Shown here in pieces: positions 1 to 11,314 of a DNA stretch of 64,000 bases. The stretch is from Balamuthia mandrillaris (lineage: Eukaryota > Discosea > Longamoebia > Balamuthiidae). Position numbers and translations under genes: made by a program. The notes under the pieces were generated by a model. That model made no database searches, was not told the origin of the DNA, and saw nothing but the letters and a program-made list of their open reading frames with translations. Position 1 is the first letter of the stretch; the number at the start of each line of letters is the position of its first letter. The stretch lies in contig JAVKOQ010000028.1 in assembly GCA_031835245.1 (NCBI GenBank), positions 97,001 through 161,000 on the forward strand. Reading direction: 5' to 3'.

Positions 1-870
1 GCCCTTCGGAGACGGCGCCGTTGCCTGTGGTTGCCCTTGGTGCCCTTACTCTGCATGCGATCCAGGCGGTGGCACAGCTTGCCTATCTCGTTGATGTCCG
101 CTTTGCCCCACTCGGTGACCTCCCCGCAGCCGTTGTAGGTGGTCATGAATGTGCGCACTCCTGGATCCAAGGCGATGATGCCTGCCTCTCTCCTTCGGTG
201 CTCACGGGCTTGGCTCTCGCCCATGAGCTTCAAAGGCTGAGGCACACAGAGGTAGTAATGGCCCAGTCGAGTGTCCTTCACCAGACGAACGGCATAGAGC
301 ACCTCCGACGGAACTTTGTAGTTCTTGTCCCTCGCTTTGATTCGCGCCTCCCCGAAGAAGAGTTGGCGGATGGACTTGCTGTGGTTCCACTCCCTGGCTT
401 GGATGCTGAGAGACTGGCTCTTGTCCTTCCGACCACGGAACTTCATCTTGAATCCAGTCCTGCCCGCCGCCAAGCTGGTTTTCACGCCGTTGAAGAAAAA
501 GTTCGAGGAAAATTCCATTATTTCCCGCCAATGAGCATGTTTCCAGCAGCGTTGTGGAAGAGGCGCACAGAGGTTCGTGATGCTGTTCTTTTTTAAACAA
601 AAGAAATCATTAGTGAGTGGTTGGTAACAAATTTTTTTTCCATCATCAAAAAATGTAGTGAGCGAGCAGAGAAAAAAGAACGCTACCTTTTCAATCGGAG
701 CAGTGCCCCTGCCTGCGGCTGAACCGCTTCGGTTTCCACCTCTGCCTCCTTCCGCTGGTTTCCTCCTTGTGTAGTAGAAGCGTAGCAATGAGAAATACGG
801 TGGTGCGTGGAGCTTCGTGGATGTGTGTGTCTGTGTGTTTACTTTTGAAAAGAAAGAAATGAAAAGAAAA
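1..870 (-). CDS. Fanzor / TnpB-family RNA-guided nuclease, 5' part, truncated by window edge
   Basis: On the minus strand an uninterrupted frame runs from about 587 to base 1 and off the window. It contains GEARIKARDKNYKVPSEVLY followed by IIALDPGVRTFMTTYNG and TEWGKADINEIGKLCHRLD. The Asp of ALDPG is the first catalytic residue of the RuvC-like nuclease of TnpB/Fanzor proteins; the middle Glu, zinc finger and last Asp would lie left of base 1. A likely 99-nt intron (donor at 686-685, acceptor at 589-588) joins, in phase, an upstream exon ending GRGTAPIEK, which has an RGG-like basic stretch and whose frame stays open to about 870. Fanzors are eukaryotic relatives of TnpB that can cut DNA with an RNA guide. 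The visible exon has no stop or frameshift, so the copy may be intact. Family call is firm; exon 1 start and activity are unknown. Confidence 0.85.
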
Positions 871-1058
871 GAAGAGAAGAAAAGAAAACGAGTAGCAGAA
901 AAGTGTCAAGGCGAATGGCGAGTACCAAAAGTTTATTGGCGGCAGCAGCAGCATGAGCATCCATTCCGTACACCCCACCCCACACCCCAATCCACCACTT
1001 TGCCTTCAGAGACGTGGGAGAAGGAAGGGTTGTTTTGGCGGGAAACATGCTCATTGGC
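527..1058. repeat. 18-bp inverted repeat in the 5' part of the Fanzor gene
   Basis: The 18-mer ggaaacatgctcattggc lies on the plus strand at 1041-1058 and on the minus strand at 544-527. Extending inward, 21 of 24 bases match. One arm sits inside the coding exon (encoding WKHAHW), the other near the 5' end of the element. The plus-strand arm recurs at 22568-22585 in the second, decayed Fanzor copy. It could be an internal structural or transposase-recognition element, or part of a guide-RNA-like structure; the sequence does not decide which. Confidence 0.7.
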
Positions 1059-1075
1059 CCAAAAGACTAATGTCG

Positions 1076-1470
1076 TGATTTCTTTTTTCGTTGTCCTTAG
1101 ATCTTATGATCTTTGCGCCGCCTTAGTTTATTGACCGTGTTTACTTCTCCCTATTCTCTATCACCCTTTCGTTCTTCTTCCCTTTCTGCTGCTTCACTAC
1201 TCTCCTGATGTACTCGTTTGTCGACAGTGGCTACTTCTGTATTCGCTGAAGTGGGACAAGTGACCACTGGGCAAAGCTCTTCGTTCTCCCTGTCGCCTTT
1301 CCTTTCTCTTTCAGTTAATCTGCTCTGTGCCCTCCTCCCTTTTGTTGCTCCTCCGCCTCTCTCTTTCTCTTCTCTTTGTCGTGTGATTGTTGCAACCGGA
1401 AACAAACGAAACGATATTGGTTATCATGTGTTTTCTTATGTTCAAAAGTGTATACAAGGGTAAAACAAAC
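1076..1470. other. Intergenic region, actin 3' side
   Basis: Between the end of similarity to the Fanzor element (about 1075) and the actin stop. The plus strand is rich in C and T (ctcttt runs at 1290-1380), so actin-sense downstream sequence is purine-rich. Short open frames here have no recognisable content. I see no RNA gene. Confidence 0.4.
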
Positions 1471-3023
<1,553 letters not shown>

Positions 3024-4101
3024 ATGTTGTTGGAAGTTTTGCCCTCTGAGCTGGTGCTGGAGATCCTGTCCTTGCTGTCCGCCAGGGAGCTGGCCCAGAG
3101 CGCGGTGGTCAGCAGGACCTGGAACGAGCTCGCCTCCTCCTCCTTCCTATGGCGCCGGCTGTGCTTGCAGAACGGGCTGAAGGAGCTGCCGAGGGACCAG
3201 GCGGTGGAGGAGTGCGACTGGCGGGAATGCTACAGGCAGCACAGCCTTTGGAAGTGGAACCCCAACTCCTGTGGCGTTACTCTTTCCTCCAACCATAAGA
3301 CCGCCTCTTTAGCTGGAAGTACGTTTCTTTTGATATTTTTTCACCCAAAATGCAAGCTAAGCTTTTTTTACAAAAAAAACAAAAGCAAGCACCAACAGAG
3401 GCTCGGTGATAACCTCCCAGGCCATCACCGTCGGCCAAAGGGTGAGCCTCTCCGTCCAGTTCACGGTCCCCTTGGAGCCCTGCGGCTGGGTCTGCGTGGG
3501 CGTGCTGCCCGCCAAAAATGTCACCTTTCGCTCGGACACGGACATTAGCTGCGTGGGATGGAGTCTCTGGTCGGACGGGAAGATGAGGCGGTGGCCGCAG
3601 CAACTGCAATCCGCGGAGACGGTGCAGGGGTATGATTTTTGTATTTCTCGTGATACTTTTCCTTTGTTTTCTTTTGACAATTCCGTTACTCTCTCTCTCT
3701 CTCTCTTTCTCTCTTTCGTCTTTTCTCGCTCTTTGTTCTTCTTAAAATCTTTGTGTTTGTCCGGACTCACCAAAATGAACAACAGACGAGACAGAGTATT
3801 AGCGTGTCTTCCCGTGTGGCGCGATGGAGATGTCATTACCCTCATAGTGGACCTCCAAGACCACACCAAAGACAATGGCTCTCTGACTTTCCTCCTCAAC
3901 GGCCAGCCCCTAAAAGGAGTAAGAGGAGAGGAAGGAATCAGCACACTGACCGACTTGCTTCATTTCGACTCCTCCTTTGTGTTCGCTGTGTCCGTTTGGA
4001 AGAGCGGAGCGATGACCATTTTGCATCCGGGCGAGGTCAACGCTGCGGTGAACAAACAAATCGAACAACGCAACGCTCACCTTGATATCCAGGATAATTA
4101 A
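3024..4101 (+). CDS. F-box protein with C-terminal SPRY-like domain
   Basis: Three exons, 3024-3318, 3401-3629 and about 3786 (or 3795)-4101, join in phase across GT-AG introns. The N-terminus LPSELVLEILSLLSARELAQ with the downstream W of VVSRTWNELA is an F-box, which binds Skp1 and recruits substrates to SCF ubiquitin ligases. The rest (FTVPLEPCGWVCVGVLP, then GSLTFLLNGQPLKG and SSFVFAVSVWKSG) reads as a divergent SPRY/B30.2 fold, which would serve as the substrate-binding part. Total about 280 residues. The acceptor of exon 3 is ambiguous because two AGs in the same phase lie 9 nt apart. F-box is confident; SPRY is moderate because the first half is weak. The second intron carries a CT repeat. 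Confidence 0.85.
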
Positions 4102-4378
4102 CGACACCAATGTAAACTAAAAGAAGGGAAGGAGTAGAATAACAAATAAGGAAGAAGGAAGAAGGAAGAAGGAAGAAGGAAGAAGGAAGAAGGAAGAAGG
4201 AAGAAGGAAGAAGGAAGAAGGAAGGAAGAAGAGTGCAGAGCAGAAAGAAGACAGTGGTTTGAAGAAAACAAAATCTTTGTTTTTCGCCGCTTTGCATGAC
4301 AAAACTTGCAACAATCGCAGTAACAGAAAAGCTGCCTTAAGACCGCTTATATCTGGCTCACTCGAAGAAGCAAAGCAC
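4102..4378. repeat. Intergenic (GAAGGAA)n microsatellite
   Basis: Between the F-box stop and the stop of the secreted-protein gene (convergent genes). Bases 4151-4230 are an almost perfect repeat of gaaggaa units. The rest is unremarkable 3' flank; open frames through the repeat on the minus strand encode only repeated LPSSFFL and are not genes. Confidence 0.8.
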
Positions 4379-5231
4379 TTAATAGTATCCAGTCTGAACG
4401 TCCTCATACTCGGGCTCAGGGAACCTGATGTTGGGGATCTCGTACTCGTAGTTCACGTCGGGCACCTTCACGTTGGGGATCTTCACGTGAGGCAACTTGA
4501 TATCAGCCATCTTGATGGTGGGCAGCTTGATCACAGGGCCGGCCACTGTGGGAATCTGGATGTTGGGCACGGCCACGTTCTCCAGCTCGAGGTCCTCCAG
4601 GGTGATTGTCTTGGCGGGGATGCTGGGGATCTCAATGGGCTCCAGGCAGATCTCAGGGAGCTTGATGGCAGGAAGCGTTATCTTGGGGAACTTGATCTCT
4701 ATGGTTGTTACAAAGTTAAGCACTACGAAGAACAAGAAGGACAAGCAGGAAGGAGAGGGAATGGGTCTCACCAGGGATGTAGATCTTGGGACCAGGGACG
4801 TTGGGGAACTCAAGGTTGCCCATGGGGATCTCAGGGAAGTACACGTCAGGGACCTTCATGTTGCCAGGGTAGATTTCGTTCATCTGGATGTCCTCCAAGA
4901 CGACGTCCTCAAAGTAGAGCTTGGGCATGGTGATGGTGTCCTCGTACTTCTCCCAGGTGATCTCAGGAGCAACAACATCATCGCCGTAGGAAACATCTCC
5001 GCCGTCATAAGACACATCCCCTCCGTCGTAGGAAACGTCGCCACCGTCGTAGGTCACGTCGCCTCCATCGTAAGAGGTGTCGCCACCGTCGTAAGTCACG
5101 TCGTCACCATCGTAGGAAACGTCTCCGCTTCCATAGTTGACGGCTCTCCTAGAGGGAGCAGCAAAGGCGGCAGACACCAGAAGTAAGCCCAATGCAATGC
5201 ACAACAAAAGTCTCATTGTCAGGTAGTCCAA
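4379..5231 (-). CDS. Secreted YDGGDV-repeat / beta-rich repeat protein, unknown function
   Basis: Two exons, 5231-4772 and 4698-4379, spliced in phase (IYIP to EIKFP). The start is a signal peptide, MRLLLCIALGLLLVSAAFA, with the preceding MDYLT optional (an in-frame Met lies at 5216). Next come about eight units of YDGGDV/T, the DNA repeat at 4985-5130. The remaining ~200 residues are short periodic strands with Pro-Xaa-Ile/Val steps (FPKITLPAIKLPEI, IKLPTIKMADIKLPHVKI), about one proline every 6-8 residues, which suggests a beta-solenoid or fibrous extracellular protein. Codon use is as biased as that of actin, so expression is probably high. No named family is recognised; a cyst-wall, mucus or matrix role is only a guess. 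Confidence 0.8.
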
Positions 5232-5632
5232 AAGACGGAGGTAATGTTTTTGTTTGTTTGTTAGTAGGTTGGTTGGTTGGTTGGGTTGTTGATGTGGAAA
5301 GCAAAGAAGAAAATGGAAGGCTATTTAAATAGATCAAAAGAGTGGTGGAGGTCAGCAGTTTTCTCCAAGTTTGGCGATGGGATTTCGTATATTTGTCTTC
5401 CTTGAACCGGAGGGCACTTTTTTTCATCCAGTTTCGACCTGACTTTTCGGTGTGCATTACCCAAACCACCTGGTGGTTGGTTGGCATAGTGACTGTGGCC
5501 TAGGCTCTTCCTCTCATTTCTTCTCTCTCTCTCTCTCTCACTCTTTCTCTCTCTCTCCTCTTCTCTCTCTCTCTCTCCCCTCTCTCTCCCCCCTCTCTCT
5601 CTCTCTCCTCTTTCTCTCTCTCCCTCCCTCCC

Positions 5633-5672
<40 letters not shown>

Positions 5673-5791
5673 ATCCCCAGGGAAGAACAAGGGCCTTCTT
5701 TTCTTCTTCAATAGGTATCAACAAAGTAACAGCGAGAAGAAATTCTTTCTTCTTCTTTCTTGCTTTCGCTTTCTTTTCTTTCGTTCCATTG
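5232..5791. promoter_or_regulatory. Promoter of secreted-protein gene with (CT)n block
   Basis: Upstream of the minus-strand secreted-protein gene. Near that gene there are (gtttgt)/(ggtt) repeats and a TATA-like ctatttaaataga at 5321-5333, well placed for the minus-strand promoter. Bases 5521-5666 are a long (CT)n block, that is (GA)n on the sense strand. The part from 5667 to 5791 is probably 3' flank of the DGAT2 gene. Confidence 0.5.
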
Positions 5792-7069
5792 TTATTGCAG
5801 CACTCTCATGTCTCGGATCCGATCTTTATCGTAGACGTCTTTGTAGGTGTCGTAAAGCTCCGTCAGCTTCTCGATGTAAAGAGCGTGCCACTTGTCCACG
5901 TCTTCTGCTGTGGGCTCTTCGATCTTTGGGACCTGCAAAGGGGCGCCGACTACCGACACGATCTCTGCTCTTTGGGGCAGCAGACCAAAGTCATAGTTGA
6001 AGATGCCACGGCCGGTGAAGAGAGGCATCGAGAAGCCGAGTCTCTTCTGGAGTTTGTCTTGCCACGTACGCAATGGCGTTCCTGCGAAGAAAAAACGAAG
6101 AGGGATGAGAAATGGAACTGAAACAGAGAGAGAGAGAGCACCAGAGGAAAGAGACGCGTTACCCGGAGCATTAGGCACCTGTGCGAACAGGTTGTTCTCT
6201 CCAAACGAGAAGACAGGCACCAGAGATGCCCCATTGCGAAGAGCCACCTTCACGAAACCCTTTCTCTTTCTTAGGGTGAGGTCGTTGGTGCCGGGATGAG
6301 CATCGAGAGCCTCCTGCGCCCCTCCAATGACGATCATGATGGAGGCTCCTTTGCCGCGAGAGAGGTTGTAGTTGCAGGACTTCCAGGAGACGTCGCAGAG
6401 GCCCATAGACAACAAGTACTCCCTGTAGATGGGCCACATGAAGTTCATTTTCAGAGTCAACAACCGCAAGTCGATTCCTTCAGATGAAGTTTGTTTGAAT
6501 GAAGTGAAAGGGATGCGTTAGTATTGAGTAGCTGCTGTTCTTCTTGTTCTTTGCTGCTGTCGTTCTTCCTCTTCCTTACCTGGAAAGACCTTGCTAAAGT
6601 CGTTGGCCTCGGTGGCAAAGTTGGTGAAGGCCCCCACGCTGATAATGCCGTGCGGGTGGTAGCAGAACAGGTAGTTCCCATCGGGATCCAGCTCCGCCGT
6701 CTTCACCAGTTTGACGGGGTAGTAGTCGCGAAAGTAGCGCCACACCTTGAGGCTTCGCATGAAGCGGAGGGGCCGCCCGCCGCGCGAGGGCGCGCTGTCC
6801 CAGTAGAAGGCCCACAGGCAGTAGGGGATGAAGAGGAACGGCAGGAAGAGGAGCAGCAGGGCGTAGGAGAGGAGGCAGAGGGGAACGGTGAAGAGCGGGG
6901 AGGTGAAGGCCCAGAAGAGCACCGCCGCGGTTTGCAAGCGTCTTTCGATCGGGATGCTGTTGTCATTTTTGTTTGTTTGTTTTTTTTTTGTTTTGTTTGA
7001 GCAATTTTTTATTGTTTGTAGAGAAGAAGGAGAAGAGCAAGGATACCTGAGAGGAGCCCAACGAACCAT
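5792..7069 (-). CDS. Diacylglycerol O-acyltransferase 2 family (DGAT2)
   Basis: Four exons on the minus strand: 7069-7047, 6956-6580, 6477-6163, 6081-5792, all GT-AG and in phase, giving about 334 residues, normal for DGAT2. After a short N-terminus there is a strong hydrophobic segment (LFTVPLCLLSYALLLLFLPF), then YFRDYYPVKLVKTAELD, the catalytic HPHG in NYLFCYHPHGIISVGAF, GGAQEALDAHPG and LRKRKGFVKVALRNG, and FSFGENN. These are hallmarks of DGAT2/MOGAT enzymes that make triacylglycerol in the ER and on lipid droplets. The start is the ATG at 7069 because it opens a 23-nt exon that splices in frame. Enzyme family is firm; DAG versus monoacylglycerol as substrate is not decided by sequence. 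Confidence 0.95.
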
Positions 7070-7322
7070 CTTTGGTGGAAGCGAAGAAGAAAGCAAACAA
7101 GCTTTGCCCGCCGCTTTCGATTAGCGCTACGGAAGATGTTTTGAATTTTGCACCAATCAAAAATCAAAACCTTTTATATCTAGGAATTTTCCCGCCACAG
7201 TGAATATCCGCGTCGTCACGATGTTACTCGGGCATTCCAGATATGCAGATATTTAAAATTCCTGACATTCCAAAATCTTGTCGACATAAAGATAAAGAAA
7301 AAAAAAGTTTCGATTAGATTGG
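7070..7322. promoter_or_regulatory. Divergent promoter, DGAT2 / tandem family gene 1
   Basis: A 253-bp gap between divergent genes. It holds A/T-rich TATA-like patches (ccttttatatctagg at 7170-7184 and gatatttaaaattcc at 7248-7262) and a polyA-rich run just before the + strand start at 7323. Promoter role is inferred from position. Confidence 0.5.
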
Positions 7323-7741
7323 ATGGAGGCGGGAGGAGCGACGACAACACCGCCGGTCGTTGTTGCCGGTCAGGAGGGCAGCGGCATCACGACAACCCAG
7401 AGTGGGTCCCAACAACAACAACAACATGAACACCTCGCTCCTTTGCTGCTTGTTATAAAGAAAAAAGGCAAACAGATTTCTACGGCCAGCACCTTCAGGA
7501 AGCTCAAGAGACTGAAGCAGCACCTTGCGCGGTTGGATGAGCTCAACTACGACACGCTCAAAAGAAATGTGGCCCTGCCGTTGCAGAGGTTGCCGCAAGG
7601 GAAGCGCCTCTCGTTTGGCCGCACTGTAGAACAACTGGTTTCTCTCTTACTCTTCTTCTTTGTCTCTATTCTGCTTCTCATCCTCTAAGCTATCTTTTTT
7701 GCTTCTCTTGTTCCTCTCACTGCCCTGTCTCCTATTGCTCA

Positions 7742-7785
<44 letters not shown>

Positions 7786-10700
7786 ATTCTCTCTCGCTCT
7801 CTCCCTCTCCTTTCTTTGCTTTTCTGTTTCTCTCGTTGTCTGTTGTCCACGTCTTTGGTTTTTAACGCTTTTCACAACAACGGCTGCAGCGACGGAATAT
7901 CAAAGAAATATACTTTAGCTATTATAATGCGCAGCTGGTGAGCCTCTCGAAAGACAATTTAATCTTCATGTACCAACGTTGGTAAGTTGGCCTTCGTTTT
8001 GCTTGCCTCTTTCGTCGTCTTTGTCGCCGTGTCCTTTACGTTGGCATAACCACTTTGTTTTGTTTCTTCGTAAAACAGCAAAGAGCATGATCGCAAGCTG
8101 CGCAAAGCCGAACAAAAGCAACGAGCGGCAGAGACAGCGAAACAAAACGAACAAGGACAAGGAGCGGGACAAGAACAAAAACCCAAAATAGAAGGAGAAC
8201 CAAAGCTGAAAGTCAAACCAGAGCCATCATCGCAGCCTTCTTCTTTGTCTTCAAAGCCCTCAGCGAAAGTATTGTACGTGGAAAAATTGACCAACACAGA
8301 CAACAAAAAAGAGTTTTGTCGGTTCTTGTTGGTGTGGTTGGGTCTCTGGGATAGTTTCCCTTTGAACAACAGCAACATCAACATGAATAACGGCACTCAA
8401 GCTAGCAAACAGAGTAGAAGAGGCAGGAAGAGGACATCACCTGAAGAGACTGACGGTGTGGCGAAACGTAAAAAGAGCCAGATAATCGCAGCAACTAATA
8501 ACTCTTCAACTGGTAGGTCTGCGCCTGCATCTTCTTCGTCTTCGTCATCTCCACCTTCTTCTATTTCTGCTTCATCTTCGGGTCCTTCTACTCTTCCTAC
8601 GCCTCCTGTTTCTTCTATTGTTTCTTCATCTCCAACAACATCAGCAGCGACCCTAGCTAAGACAGCTTCGGCTGCGAGTGGCGAACGCGTACCACGAAAC
8701 GACAAAGGGAAGGAAAACGAGACCGAAACAGAAAGAACAGGAAAAGCCAAAGGAGCATCACCAGCCTCTCAGCAACAACTACCACCAAACAGCGTCGCCA
8801 CAGTTCTCGCGACGTTATCCGAAAAATCCAACAAAATGGTACCTGAGATAGAAGAAGAAATAGTCGCCTTTCTAAACGGCAAAGCTTTTATGGGGAGGAA
8901 TAGCACCTCTGAGAAAAGTATCTTGATTCATGAGGAGCGCAATTGGAATCCACAGTACAACAGTTGGATGGAAGAACGCGTCTTTTTTCGCATGAACTAT
9001 CAGAGCCGTCAATGGAAATTATACCGTCATCTCAGCGAGACATCTCCTCCGAACACTGGTGCTTTGACAGCTTCCACACCATCTTCAACTCCAACTTCTT
9101 CATGTTCATCTTCATCTTCATCCTCATCTTCATCTTCATCTTCATGTTCATCTTCTTCTTCATCTTCATCTTCATCTTCATCTTCATCTTCATCTTCATC
9201 TTCATCTTCATCTTCATCTTCATCTTCATCTTCATCTTCATCTTCATCTTCATCTTCATCTTCTTCTTCATCTTCACCTTCATCTTCATCTTCATCTTCA
9301 TCTTCTTCTTCATCTTCACCTTCTTGTTCTGCTTCTTCTTCAACTCCTCCAACTTCTTCATCTTCATCTTCTGTTAATGAACAATCTACCACGCTAAAGT
9401 ATGCATTCAAACAACGCCGAGCTGTATCAAGAGAACTGGAAAAACTGGGAAGTTTGGGAAGCGAGACGCTTTCAAAACGAACTCCTTGCGAACGAATGAA
9501 TACATCAAGCAGAAGAACTTCCCGATCTGTGTCACTTCCTAAAAAGAGTACCCGCTCTTCTCGCGCTTCACCATCAAAAGAAACAACGAAGACAACAACG
9601 ACAAAGAATAACACCGGGGAGAAGGCGGAAAAAACGAGAATGGCAAAGAGAAAAGCAACATCAACCGCCGTCAAACCGGCGACCAAGAAAAGCAGACGAA
9701 GAAGCGAATCCGATGCTTCCCTCCACAAAAAAACAACAATCGAAGAAAACGAGGACGTCCTTCGAAAACAAAGAGCAAAGAAGGAGTATACCAACAACAC
9801 ACCAATCACCACTATTACCGCAACGATAGCAACATCAACAACGATCACTGCAAATCGGCCAAACACAAGCGATAGTCGCTCGAGAGGAAGATTCAGTGCT
9901 TCTGAAGTTGTACAACGAAAGCTGGTAGAGCTTACACAATGCAAAGTTGAAAAGCAAGAAAAAGAAGAAGACGAAGCACAAACAGTGGAGAATGAGAAAG
10001 AAGCGTTAGTTCAAGTAAAGGAAGAAGAAACAGACGAAAATGATAACGAAGATGAAGACGAAGGAGGAGGGGAAGAAGGAGACGAGGAAGAAGAAGGAGG
10101 AGACGGAGAAGGAGAAGAAGAACAAGAAGGACAAGAGGAGGAGGGCGTTGACACTAGCAAAATGCCACCGTTGGTTTCTATTCGACATCTCTCTGCAAAC
10201 TTACTGCCTTTCCACACCATTAAACAAGAGGCAGTTGTTCCTCCTCCTCCCTCTTCTGGAAAAAGCATGGAAGATAGCATTATCATCAGCGACTCCGAAG
10301 CAGACGATGAACCGCAACAACAGCAAAAAGAAAATGATAAAGAAACAGAAGTGAAAGCCGAAAGCGACGAAGAAGAAGAGGAAGAGAAATGTTATGATAG
10401 TGATAAAGGAGAGGTAGAACTTCAAGAAGACGAAATAGATGAAGACGATGAAGAAGAGGACGAGGAAGAAGGAGATGAAGATGAAGATGAAGAAGCTGAA
10501 GAAATGGTAGAACATGAACAACAAGAAGTCACAGGCGAGAACGACCAAGAAGAACAAGAAGACCAGTTAGAAGATTTTGAAGAGACAGCAAGTCAACAAG
10601 AGGATTGGGGCAGTCCAATCTCTTCATTACCATCTTCACCAATACTAACCACCGAAGACATTCCAACTCCACCAACTCCAACATCCAATTTAGCATCGCC

Positions 10701-11067
10701 AACATCGACAGGAGGATGGGTTGATTCTGTTACCAACGAATGTTGGGTTGTACTTGACGACGATAACGAAGAAGAAGAAGAAGAAGAAGAAGAAGAAGAA
10801 GAAGAACAAGATGAAGATGTTCAAGCTGTTAAAGATGGACTACCACGACATCAAGAAGAAGCGACAGGATATGTTGAGGTGATTGGTGATGAAGAAGGAG
10901 AGGAGTCCTTTTCGATGGATGTAGAAAGTGGAAGAGAGTCGCAGTCACAGCAACTCGACTGGTTGTTTCCCGTTCATGATGTCAGTGGACAAGCGGAGAA
11001 ACGGAAAGACGTCCACAAGGAGCAGCACACCACTAGATCAAACATCACTTTTTATCGCCGCGTGTAA
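7323..11067 (+). CDS. Tandem family member 1: SIM-bearing low-complexity nuclear protein
   Basis: Three exons, 7323-7637, 7890-7981 and 8079-11067, in phase, about 1130 residues. Exon 1 ends with a helical LKRLKQHLARLDELNYDTLK segment; the 92-nt exon 2 encodes RRNIKEIYFSYYNAQLVSLS. Exon 3 has DNKKEFCRFLLVWLGLW, a ~70-Ser tract, a globular block (EEEIVAFLNGKAF, ILIHEERNWNP, VFFRMNYQSRQWKLY), Lys/Arg-rich nuclear signals, RRRSESDAS, then GKSMEDSIIISDSEADDEP and, near the end, WVDSVTNECWVVLDDD, both like SUMO-interacting motifs (hydrophobic core followed by acids). VKPE, IKQE and VKEE fit the SUMO acceptor pattern. No known family recognised. Large acidic tracts fill 9960-10560 and 10770-10830. 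A nuclear, SUMO-linked role is inference. Confidence 0.8.
9103..9375 (+). repeat. Coding (TCATCT)n poly-serine tract
   Basis: An almost pure tcatct/tcttca hexamer array inside exon 3 of tandem family gene 1 encodes about 80 serines broken only by rare Cys, Pro and Ala. It lies between the globular EEEIVAFLNGK block and the basic nuclear-signal region. The length is a multiple of three, so the frame holds; slippage here would change protein length. Confidence 0.95.
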
Positions 11068-11314
11068 AAAAAAAAAAACAAAGAATAGAAAACATTTGAT
11101 TACACAATCGTATAGTATGATTAATATTTTTATTAGTTGGTTTGTAACGGTATTTTTGTAGGCGGAATTCTGTGTGGGCTCTCTCTCCGTCACTTATTCT
11201 CCTCCTCCTCCTGCCATACTACGTCACCTCCCTCTCACAGCTGTCCCTTGGCTAGCACACAGAGACAGGCAGACACATAGCCCGCCCGGTGAATAAAACC
11301 AGAAAAATTTTTGA
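11068..11314. other. Intergenic between tandem family genes 1 and 2
   Basis: 247 bp. A-rich 3' flank directly after the stop with an imperfect polyA-signal context, then a C/T-rich stretch at 11180-11240. It serves as terminator of gene 1 and promoter of gene 2 by position; no other content seen. Confidence 0.4.

Noticed and set aside
9027-9944. Long minus-strand Asp/Glu-rich frame over tandem gene 1
   Set aside because: Antisense shadow of the (TCATCT)n poly-Ser tract; no other coding sign, and the plus-strand exon continues in phase with its upstream exons.
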